This document shows positions 6,601 through 12,947 of a stretch of DNA of 12,947 bases, piece after piece. Position numbers and translations under genes: made by a program. Every line of letters starts with the position of its first letter. Within the stretch, counting starts at the first letter, position 1. Location: NCBI GenBank assembly GCA_903919625.1, contig CAIXIZ010000078.1:1-12947 (forward strand), given 5' to 3'. This DNA comes from an uncultured Verrucomicrobiota bacterium (GTDB lineage Bacteria > Verrucomicrobiota > Verrucomicrobiia > Opitutales > Opitutaceae). The notes under the pieces were generated by a model, which was given only the letters and a program-made list of their open reading frames with translations, searched no databases and was not told the origin of the DNA.

Positions 6601-9600
6601 TTAAGATTGGGCAGGTCAAAATTCGCCAAGGCTGCGCCCGGCGTGCCGGCCGTGTAAATGGCCGCGAGCGGATCAAGCAACTGCACATCGCGCCCGGCGG
6701 CGATGGCGATGTCACCGGTCCCGGTACGAATCACCTGGAAGAAATTGGTGATGATCGAAGACCGGCTGTTGCTGGTGGCGGCAGGCAGCGCCGTGGCGTT
6801 GGTGCCGAGCAGCAACGAACCGGTGCCGGTAGCCAGGCTGGCGAGCGGCTTTACCCGGAGAACGTCGGCTGCCGTGAAATCCGCCCCTGCCACCAATTGA
6901 TAGGACCACGAACGGGCCCCGACGGCCAGTAGTGGCGAGCCAAACGTCGCCGAGGTGAATCCGTCGCTCAGGCTGGCCTTGAAAAGAAAATTCAGGTTGC
7001 CCGCCGCACGCAGCGTCAGCACTCCGGGCACGTTGTTTGGTCCGAATCGGAAGGCCGACAAATTCCAGGTGGCCGCAAGCACGAGGTTGCCGGAGCGGTT
7101 GATGATCTCCGCCCCCGGCTCCACCTGCAGCACGGAGGAAAGCGCGGCGTTGTTGGCCAGCAGACGGGCGGCAATCGCCGCCGTGGCATTGCCGAATGCC
7201 GTGCCATTGCTCTTCACCTGGTTTTGAACGGTGCTGGTGATGGTGGCGGTCGCGGCGGTCAGGTCGAAAAGCTTATAGCCCTCCACGACCAGGGCGGAGG
7301 CGCCGAGGACAGTGCCATTGATTGGGTTGAGCTGGAGATCGGCACTGCTTGTTTTCTGTGGCGCGCGCAGATGCAGCGTGCCGGTAAAATCACCCAGCAG
7401 GGGACTCGTCGCGTTATTGGCGGCAACCGACAGGTCGATGCCAGAGCCGGTCTGGACGTCCACCAGCGCGGCCGGATTGATGGCCCCGTTGCTTTCGCTG
7501 CCAGCCGTGATCAGCACCGTGCCGCCCTTGCCGGCATTGTTGAAATTCTGCGCCGCCACCGTGAGCTGCGCACCGGCCGACAGCGTCACACTGCCACCCG
7601 CTGCCAGACTGATTGACCCACCGATGGCAGTGGCATGGCCGAGCGAATCGGTCGCAGCCACGTTGGAGGCGTCGATGGTTCCCGTCACCAAAATCGAACC
7701 ATGGTCAGTCGAGAGATGATAGGCGCCCGTCCGGATGCTGCCTGGTACGGTGACCAAAGTGTCGTTACGGTCCCGAATCGAAACCGATTGCGAAAAGCCG
7801 CCGGCCGTGAGCACCGGGCCCAGTCCGGCCATACTGCCGCCGGGCAGGCTGCCGGCATCCAGTGAGAAGGTGCCACCCTGCCCGCCCGTGCCGCCCGTCC
7901 CGAGCAGCGCACCGGCCAGCGTAAAGGTGCCCGCGGGCGCGCTCAGGGTCAGGTTGCCCGCATTGCCTCCGCCAGACGGCGCGGCAACGCTGATGATGCC
8001 GCCCGCCGCGAGATTAATGCTTCCCACCTCGGCCAGGAGACTCACGGCGCCGCTGTCGGTGAACTTGACCAGGTCAAAAAAGCCCTGCGCCTTGCCACCC
8101 GCATCAAGCCGCGTTGGACCGATGGAACCAACGACCACATCACCGCTGGTAGCATGCAAGGTCAGCAATCCGCTCGGCACCACGATGTCAGCGTTGTCGG
8201 CAATGCTCGTGCCGGTGAGGGTAAGTTGCGCTCCGAGCCCCCCGGTGACGGTCGCCACCGCACCAATCGCCGGCGCCACGACCACCAAGGCTCCACCGGC
8301 GGTCAGCGACAGGTTTGCGCCCGTGGCACCGGTGAGAAGCGGCGCGGAAAGGGTGAGGGCCCCTTGCGTCGCCAAAACACCCGTGCCCTGGGCGAGGATG
8401 CCGCCGGTGGCGTTGAGTGTAACGCCTGCAAATTGGTCGAGTTTGAGCTGATTGGCACCCAGCTCGATGGTACTGGCATTGAAGACCAGGCTTCCGCCGG
8501 GTGCGGCCACCGCGCCCGGCGCCGTGCCGTTGGCCCCGTTGTCGAGCCGGATGTCGCGGGCGTTGAACGTCACGGCACCGCCAGCGGTGTTGAAGCCGCG
8601 GATTTCCGCCGCATGCAGCGCGAGACTCGCAACCACCGGCTGCCCGTTGCCCCCCACCGCACCCACCTGGCCATTGCCGTAAATGTCGATGGACGAATAG
8701 CTGAGCAACGCCAGCGCCTGGGCCGACGCCTGCAAATCCTGCAAAGCGCCGCCGGTCAGCACGAGACCGGTCGTCAGCTGCAATGCGCCGGGATTGGCCA
8801 GTTGAAGACTAATCTGGCCGCTGTTCAGCGCGACGGCACTGCCCACCAATATGGCCGCCGGATCCAAGGCCGTCGCATTCGAGGAGTCGAGGGTCAGGCT
8901 GGCACCAGCCAGCCGGGCGCCTGCCCCCACGATCAGGCTCGAACTCGTGGCTCCCGAAACACCCGACCGCAGGATGGGAGCAGAAAGGTTCCCGCTCACC
9001 CGCAGCAGCACGCCATTGCCGCTGCCCGTGACCGACGCGTTGCCCAGGAGCAGAGTTTCCGCCGCTTCCGGCAGCGCGGCCGATTGCTCAATGTCCGCGC
9101 CGGACGCGAGCGCAAGGGTGCGATTCGCCACCAAGATCACGTCCGAGCCGGTGAGCGGAGCGCCCGCGTTGCTGACGGTGAGATTGCCCGTGCTGACCGA
9201 AACGGCCGTGCCGGCCGAACCGGTGGAGCGTATGCCGCCAATCAGCAGACTCTCCGCACCGAAGGCGCTGAGCTCGGTGGCATTGAGCACCAGCGTGCCG
9301 GCCGGACCGACCGTGCCGGGTGCGGCAATCAGGATATTGGCCGGGCTGCTGATATCCACCAAACCGCCCCGTCCGCCGGCCGGGGCCGCCGCCGCAACCG
9401 CGCCCTGCACCGTCATCGCCTGGGTTGCCGCCAGCACCAGCCGGCCCGAATCGACCGGCAGCCGCGGCACAGCCGCACCATTGGCCACCGCGCTTTGTTT
9501 CAGGAAGCTGTTGGCGGACGAATCATCGAATTCCGCCCGCGTCCGCACCACTGCTTCCGGTACGACTTCAAATTGGGAAAACAGCGGATTGCCGGTGCGC

Positions 9601-12600
9601 GTCGCGTTGAGATCGTTGAACCGATAGCCGGCCACGAGACTGGAACTGTCGGGCTGGGCGGACGTCGGAGCCGGTACGCCTGACTGCGGAGTGACGAGAA
9701 ATGCACCCGGGAGCAGCGCGTAACGCGCCGGCAGCAAGGTATAGTCGCCCGCCGGCAATCCGGCACTCGCATTGAGGAAAACGCGGTCGCCCACCGCGAG
9801 CGAGGGGTTGGCATAGCCAGGATCAAAGGGCGCATAATTGGTCCCATCGCCCGGAATCACAGCAAAACTGGCAGGCGAGGCCAGGATGTCGGTGCTGCCT
9901 CCTGTCCCCGCGACAAAACGGTAAGCGTAGAGATCGCCGCCCCCGCGCAGATCGATCACTGCGCCAACCTCCAATGTGACGGCTGCCGCGGAAAGGTTGA
10001 TCGACTTTCCGGGCACCCCGCCCACCGTGATATCGGTGCCCGACGGGTCAATCCACGCCGTGCCGTTAAGATTCGTGCCGTAGGGAATCGTCCCGGCCTG
10101 GCCGTTGAGCGGATCGATCAATGAGACCGCAGTCACGCTGCCCGGCGCCAAGGTGAGCTGCTGAACCGCGGGAAACGGTTGGTTGGAAATCAGGTCCGTG
10201 CCGCCGCCTGCCGCACCGCCCAGATTGATCGTGCCCAGTGGCGCGCGCAGCACACCGGCCTGAACGATGACTGATGCGTCAAAGTTCAACTGGCCGCCGG
10301 CCGACAGCGGCAACGGCCTTGACCCCGCCGCGACCATAGTGATTGAGCCGGGAACAACCGTGCCACCGACCGAATGATCGTAGGCCGCGACGGTGAAGGC
10401 CGCCTCCGTGGGCGGATAAACCAGTCCCGCCTGCATCGTAACGGATCCGGCAAGATCCAAAGTGCCGTCGCCGCGGATGTCGCCTTGGGTGGCAACAAAA
10501 TTTGTGCTGCCGATGTTTTGCAGCGACAGATTGCCCACATCGATGAGCTGGGCTGACACCGTCAGGCTGCCCGGGCCAAAGCTCGGCGGAAAATAAAAGG
10601 CCTGCCCTTGCACCGTAAAGGCACTCGTTTGCTGCTCCAACTGAACCTGCGACACCGGCCCTTGAAAGGCCGTGCCGATGGCAACATAGGGTGCGATGAG
10701 GTTCACGGCGGAGTCGGCATACAGCACTCCCCCGTTGGCCACCGTCAGACTGCCGGAGGCCGTGAGCACCACGGGGCCGGAGAACTGCACGGTGCCCTTG
10801 AGGGTGAGCGAATCGAAACCACTGCCGTTAAAATTCGCTGCGGCAAAATGACCGAACGCCGGCAAGGCGCTGCCCGTGGTACCGGTTACCGGGAAGCCAA
10901 TGGTCGCCGTTCCGGCGGAGAAAACCGGTCCGGCCGGGGTCACGACGAGGGTGACATCCAACGGGGTGGCCAGGCTGCCCGGCAGATAAAACCGGCCGGA
11001 CGAAATCACGAGGCTGCCGCCCTTTGCCGTCGGCCCACCGGCACTGCCCAGCAATGTCGCATCGGTGAACAAGGCCTGCCCGCCCGTCAGCGCCAGGGCG
11101 CCACCGTTGCTTTCAATCGGGGTTGGCACAGTAAGCAGGCCGGTGGTGGAACCATCATTGGCCGTCACCCCGCCATAAGCCGGGGCCAGATCCAGCACCC
11201 CGTTCGCCCCCGACACATTCATTAGCGCACCTCGGGATGCGGCGATGTTGCCGGTCACACTGATGGTGCCGCCTGGCAGGACCGAACCGGACCGGAGACC
11301 GCGGGGATCCGGCGTGAGCACCGTTGTGCCCGCCGCCGTGAGCACGCTGTCAGGCCCCAGCACGACCGTGGCGAGTGCCTCGGTCTGGTTCCCGATAAAA
11401 AGCGCGGTTGAATCCTTCCCCCCGCTGAGCGTGATCGTGCCGCCCGGCGCATTTAACTGGCCCAGCACCGTCACGGTACCACCTGACAACACGATGCTGC
11501 CCTTGGGATCTGTTTGTATCACCCCACCCGCCCCGAGCAAAAGATCCCCTCTCACCTCGGGCTGGACCGCCGTGCTGAAAGGGTCGCGCACTCCGACCGC
11601 TGTGAACGCCAGCCGGACCGGAGAGCGCACCCCGACCGGCTGCAAGGTGGGCGACAGCACCACCGCCCCGCCGTCCGTGGTGGCGAGCCAGCTTTGCACG
11701 GTGGGAGCGAGGGTGGTACCGGGGGCAATCACGACGGCGGGGACAAACTGGTCGGCAATCCCCGTCGCCACACCCAGTCCCTGTAGCGCAAAGCTGGCAA
11801 ATCCGCCGTGGTTAAAAAAATCCGGATCGAGCAACAAGGTGGCGGGATTCGAGAAGGTACCGCCAACCTGCACCAACGGCGCGAGCAGGGCGAGGGCGCC
11901 ACCATTGGTCCCGGAAAATCCTTGCAGGGTCGCATGCAAGGCCAGCTCGCCACCCAGAATCGATGCGATCCCGGGATCCTGACCGGCACTCACACTGATG
12001 CCACCGCCATTGCCATAGGAATATTTCCCCGCCGGGCTGACCGTGACCCCGCCGGACACATCCAGCACGCTGCCGGATTCCAGCTTGGCATTGTAGCTTT
12101 TGACCGTGATGCCCCCGCCATTGGTGACCAGCGGCAGGCTTTCCGCCGTGGGTGAACTGAGCCGGTCATCCACGACCAGGCCGGCGGTGTTCAGCTCAGC
12201 GAGCGCGCCGAGGGTGAACTGGCCACGCGTGGCATCAGGTGGCGGGGTCGAGGGGGTCGGAGTTTGCAGCAGCGGCGAAAAAGGGGAAAAATCAAAAATG
12301 GTAAAATTCAGGCTTCCCCCGGGCAGCGTCACGTGCCCCTCGATGTCCAAATTGGCCGCGAGCAAGGTCAGCGAACCACCGGCCGTGCCGTTGAGCGCAA
12401 CCCCGGCCGGCAGCGTGATGTTGCCATCGGTGTCATCAATCGTGACCCGGCCGAATCCATCGGCGTTGATGAGCGCAGGATCAAAGGAGAAGGCGTTGTG
12501 CCGCTCCGGACGCAACGGCAGCGGACTGCCAGTGCTGTCGAGCGCAAAAGCTCCGGCCACCGGCAGACTGGAATTGGCCGCGAGAGTGAGCGCTGGCGGA

Positions 12601-12947
12601 GTGGGCGAATTCACCGTGAAGGTGGCAGGCCCGATCTGCTCCTGCCCTTGAAAAACCAGGCTCAATGCCGCGGGCGTGGGCGGGGCGGTCCGTTGCAGCG
12701 GGCCGGCCACGGCCTGCCCCAGCAGCGTGCCGTCCAGCGCCATGGCCGGCGCCGTGATGGCCAGGCTGCCGGCGGCGCCGCCCTGGAGGTAGCCCGGCTG
12801 GAGCGTGGCGGCGTGGGCCGTGAGCCCGCCGCTGCTCGTTTGGGTCACACTTCCCCCCAGGATCGGCACGCTTCTCGTGGAAGTCCCGGTGTAGATGCCG
12901 CTGTAAACCAGGTTGGGGGTGGCTTGGGTGATGTCGAGAATGCGCCC
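3678..12947 (-). CDS. Giant filamentous haemagglutinin-type exoprotein with DUF3739-like C-terminus (N-terminus outside window)
   Basis: The frame is open from the right edge (first visible residues GRILDITQ) to TAA at 3680-3678, giving at least 3,089 residues. A GTG at 12869 is an internal valine codon, not the start, because the frame continues upstream to the edge. Most of the chain is short Gly/Ala/Ser/Thr-rich strands (GG.I.L.A, GSL.L.A), the pattern of a right-handed beta-helix exported by two-partner secretion. I see no cysteine. Family-type blocks include LIDVGNLSLQNIG with DIRGDGT (near 800), GGGDLYAYRF and LLPARYALLPGAF (~1000-1082), WWIDYSNFFEGVGALGGGNV (~2203-2222), and GPGTIEVLAGR with TIGNTRNPNLP (~2673-2720), then the DUF3739-type region. 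The C-terminus holds no recognisable nuclease or pore toxin. The signal peptide, TPS secretion domain and any TpsB transporter lie outside. The likely role is a surface or released adhesin; the ligand is unknown. Confidence 0.9.
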   Translation of the reverse strand, partial: GRILDITQATPNLVYSGIYTGTSTRSVPILGGSVTQTSSGGLTAHAATLQPGYLQGGAAGSLAITAPAMALDGTLLGQAVAGPLQRTAPPTPAALSLVFQGQEQIGPATFTVNSPTPPALTLAANSSLPVAGAFALDSTGSPLPLRPERHNAFSFDPALINADGFGRVTIDDTDGNITLPAGVALNGTAGGSLTLLAANLDIEGHVTLPGGSLNFTIFDFSPFSPLLQTPTPSTPPPDATRGQFTLGALAELNTAGLVVDDRLSSPTAESLPLVTNGGGITVKSYNAKLESGSVLDVSGGVTVSPAGKYSYGNGGGISVSAGQDPGIASILGGELALHATLQGFSGTNGGALALLAPLVQVGGTFSNPATLLLDPDFFNHGGFASFALQGLGVATGIADQFVPAVVIAPGTTLAPTVQSWLATTDGGAVVLSPTLQPVGVRSPVRLAFTAVGVRDPFSTAVQPEVRGDLLLGAGGVIQTDPKGSIVLSGGTVTVLGQLNAPGGTITLSGGKDSTALFIGNQTEALATVVLGPDSVLTAAGTTVLTPDPRGLRSGSVLPGGTISVTGNIAASRGALMNVSGANGVLDLAPAYGGVTANDGSTTGLLTVPTPIESNGGALALTGGQALFTDATLLGSAGGPTAKGGSLVISSGRFYLPGSLATPLDVTLVVTPAGPVFSAGTATIGFPVTGTTGSALPAFGHFAAANFNGSGFDSLTLKGTVQFSGPVVLTASGSLTVANGGVLYADSAVNLIAPYVAIGTAFQGPVSQVQLEQQTSAFTVQGQAFYFPPSFGPGSLTVSAQLIDVGNLSLQNIGSTNFVATQGDIRGDGTLDLAGSVTMQAGLVYPPTEAAFTVAAYDHSVGGTVVPGSITMVAAGSRPLPLSAGGQLNFDASVIVQAGVLRAPLGTINLGGAAGGGTDLISNQPFPAVQQLTLAPGSVTAVSLIDPLNGQAGTIPYGTNLNGTAWIDPSGTDITVGGVPGKSINLSAAAVTLEVGAVIDLRGGGDLYAYRFVAGTGGSTDILASPASFAVIPGDGTNYAPFDPGYANPSLAVGDRVFLNASAGLPAGDYTLLPARYALLPGAFLVTPQSGVPAPTSAQPDSSSLVAGYRFNDLNATRTGNPLFSQFEVVPEAVVRTRAEFDDSSANSFLKQSAVANGAAVPRLPVDSGRLVLAATQAMTVQGAVAAAAPAGGRGGLVDISSPANILIAAPGTVGPAGTLVLNATELSAFGAESLLIGGIRSTGSAGTAVSVSTGNLTVSNAGAPLTGSDVILVANRTLALASGADIEQSAALPEAAETLLLGNASVTGSGNGVLLRVSGNLSAPILRSGVSGATSSSLIVGAGARLAGASLTLDSSNATALDPAAILVGSAVALNSGQISLQLANPGALQLTTGLVLTGGALQDLQASAQALALLSYSSIDIYGNGQVGAVGGNGQPVVASLALHAAEIRGFNTAGGAVTFNARDIRLDNGANGTAPGAVAAPGGSLVFNASTIELGANQLKLDQFAGVTLNATGGILAQGTGVLATQGALTLSAPLLTGATGANLSLTAGGALVVVAPAIGAVATVTGGLGAQLTLTGTSIADNADIVVPSGLLTLHATSGDVVVGSIGPTRLDAGGKAQGFFDLVKFTDSGAVSLLAEVGSINLAAGGIISVAAPSGGGNAGNLTLSAPAGTFTLAGALLGTGGTGGQGGTFSLDAGSLPGGSMAGLGPVLTAGGFSQSVSIRDRNDTLVTVPGSIRTGAYHLSTDHGSILVTGTIDASNVAATDSLGHATAIGGSISLAAGGSVTLSAGAQLTVAAQNFNNAGKGGTVLITAGSESNGAINPAALVDVQTGSGIDLSVAANNATSPLLGDFTGTLHLRAPQKTSSADLQLNPINGTVLGASALVVEGYKLFDLTAATATITSTVQNQVKSNGTAFGNATAAIAARLLANNAALSSVLQVEPGAEIINRSGNLVLAATWNLSAFRFGPNNVPGVLTLRAAGNLNFLFKASLSDGFTSATFGSPLLAVGARSWSYQLVAGADFTAADVLRVKPLASLATGTGSLLLGTNATALPAATSNSRSSIITNFFQVIRTGTGDIAIAAGRDVQLLDPLAAIYTAGTPGAALANFDLPNLNYQSTSFLGTQQLDALTPYPAQYALGGGNVSIVAQNDITHLVLKSGVLVPDSTKELPDNWLYRRGYVSPVTGQFDQSNTGGEIESTSWWIDYSNFFEGVGALGGGNVSLSAGHDVSNVDAVVPTNARLPKGRPNASALVELGGGDLAVRASHDISGGVYYVERGQGVLGAGNSIHSNSTRAALAQIDLNSLAAPDPITWLPTTLFAGQASFDVSSRGDVLLGPVANPFLLPQGINNSFYEKSYFSTYAPNDAVSATSLIGIITLKDAADGGAGSLQSWYQNVLQFGNTKSFAQSQPWLRLAESKVTPFATVSALMPPTLSATAYSGDIDLVGSLTLVPSPLGTVDFAAAGSVNGVQPNGLNNPAAIAATTNPYQWGSGTINLSDADPSRLPGITTPHSLAFPSTGKSATGGVAGSWGVTPTLGLFDSINSLFAESGSTAGTFAVIQTKQALHSAGPLHTNDPDPVHLYAAGGNISGVTLFAGKAARVIAGTDLTDFALYVQHDRVGDISLVAAGRDIIAYDPNSPLRTAALAIGNALLPTAGNAPGPGTGNPTAGDIQVGGPGTIEVLAGRNFDLGVGNGVGDGTAIGLTTIGNTRNPNLPFGGASIIAAAGLGGSSGLDASRLGFASFIAQFLNPATGGAEAARYLPLLGPLLGLNGTDPVQTWTAFSALPAEQQDAAALDIFYFVLRDAGRDHSVATSAGFGNYNAGFAAITALFPGQAWSGDLSLTSREIKTANGGDISLLAPGGQLTVGFNVAGSQATDQGILTEHGGNISIFTRHSMIVGTSRIFTLRGGNEILWSSVGNIAAGASSKTVQSAPPTRVLIDPQSADVKTDLAGLATGGGIGVLATVAGVPPGDVDLTAPAGTIDAGDAGIRSSGRINIAAVQVLNSGNIQASGTSTGVPVAVAAPSLGGLATAAAGTSAATTGAANDPGRTPGRTPVRLDSLPSLITVEVIGYGGGNGDDNSDPAPIGS
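3880..4440 (-). other. DUF3739-type C-terminal domain region of the exoprotein
   Basis: About residues 2837-3023 of the visible fragment carry the blocks I associate with DUF3739 of 'filamentous haemagglutinin family' proteins: GGDISLLAPGG, DQGILTEHGG, SRIFTLRGGNEILWSS, NIAAG, TVQSAPPTRV, GVPPGDVDLTAPAG, DAGDAGIRSSG and a closing GVPVA. The order and spacing are intact, so the exoprotein C-terminus appears complete. Boundaries are set by eye. The domain has no known biochemical function; in Pseudomonas such proteins were linked to the VreARI surface-signalling system. Confidence 0.75.
9460..9955 (-). other. Non-repetitive module inside the beta-helix (LLPARY block)
   Basis: Around residues 998-1163 of the fragment the short-strand rhythm stops and a less repetitive segment appears, with GGGDLYAYRFVAGTGGSTD, YAPFDPGY, LPAGDYTLLPARYALLPGAF and a charged stretch VVRTRAEFDDSSANSF. 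Aromatic and charged residues are denser than in the flanks. I recall similar blocks in other DUF3739-type haemagglutinins, so this looks like a conserved insert or extra-helical domain and not decayed sequence. Boundaries are approximate. Confidence 0.5.

Noticed and set aside
5979..6932. 317-residue plus-strand open frame
   Set aside because: Antisense shadow of conserved exoprotein blocks (WWIDYSNFF region) with no motifs of its own.
8154..9683. 509-residue plus-strand open frame opposite the exoprotein gene
   Set aside because: Same type of antisense shadow: Arg/Gln/Gly/His-rich composition, no recognisable motif or ribosome-binding site.
11814..11820. A7 tract (T7 in the coding strand) in the exoprotein gene as a phase-variation site
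   Set aside because: It encodes a plausible DPDFFNHGG stretch, is short, and is mid-gene; there is no evidence of slippage.
12867..12869. GTG as the start of the exoprotein
   Set aside because: The frame stays open for 26 more codons to the window edge with the same composition, and no signal peptide follows the GTG.

Overview
The window is GC-rich and densely coding, with two blocks of genes that converge near base 2,850. The protein families fit a Gram-negative bacterium, most likely Verrucomicrobiota (Opitutaceae-like). The pointers are a very large haemagglutinin-type exoprotein with a DUF3739-type C-terminus, a small secreted protein with a pilin-like core as I remember such cores from that phylum, and an orphan 131-residue protein. 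This placement rests on recall of gene style, not on a marker gene. No RNA genes, insertion sequences or CRISPR arrays were seen.

Plus-strand block (1-2819). It opens with the C-terminal 73 residues of a GT4-type glycosyltransferase. An ATGA overlap joins this to a 412-residue MGDG-synthase-like (GT28) glycosyltransferase, and a second ATGA overlap joins that to a 278-residue metallophosphoesterase. The phosphoesterase would usually be labelled LpxH-like (UDP-2,3-diacylglucosamine diphosphatase), but its C-terminal half looks like the PlcP phospholipase C family. Phosphoesterase plus diacylglycerol glycosyltransferases is the known logic of phosphate-saving lipid remodelling: phospholipid is cut to diacylglycerol, which is then glycosylated. 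A separate small gene of unknown function (2424-2819) follows after a 132-bp gap.

Minus-strand block (12947-2870). Nearly three quarters of the window is one open frame read right to left, with its N-terminus beyond the right edge. At least 3,089 residues are visible. It is a cysteine-free, Gly/Ala/Ser/Thr-rich beta-helix exoprotein of the filamentous haemagglutinin (two-partner secretion) type, ending in a DUF3739-type region and a short conserved-looking tail instead of a toxin. Sixteen bases after its stop, behind a GAGG ribosome-binding site, lies a 263-residue secreted protein. It has a signal peptide, a small beta-rich domain, a pilin-like helix-plus-loop segment, and an exact array of six 'xxDGxx[VLI]' heptapeptides that also reads as two 21-residue super-repeats.

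The most interesting points are the lipid-remodelling cassette, the heptapeptide array in the exoprotein's co-transcribed partner, and a tentative phosphate-starvation theme that could connect the two blocks. Promoters of both operons lie outside the window.
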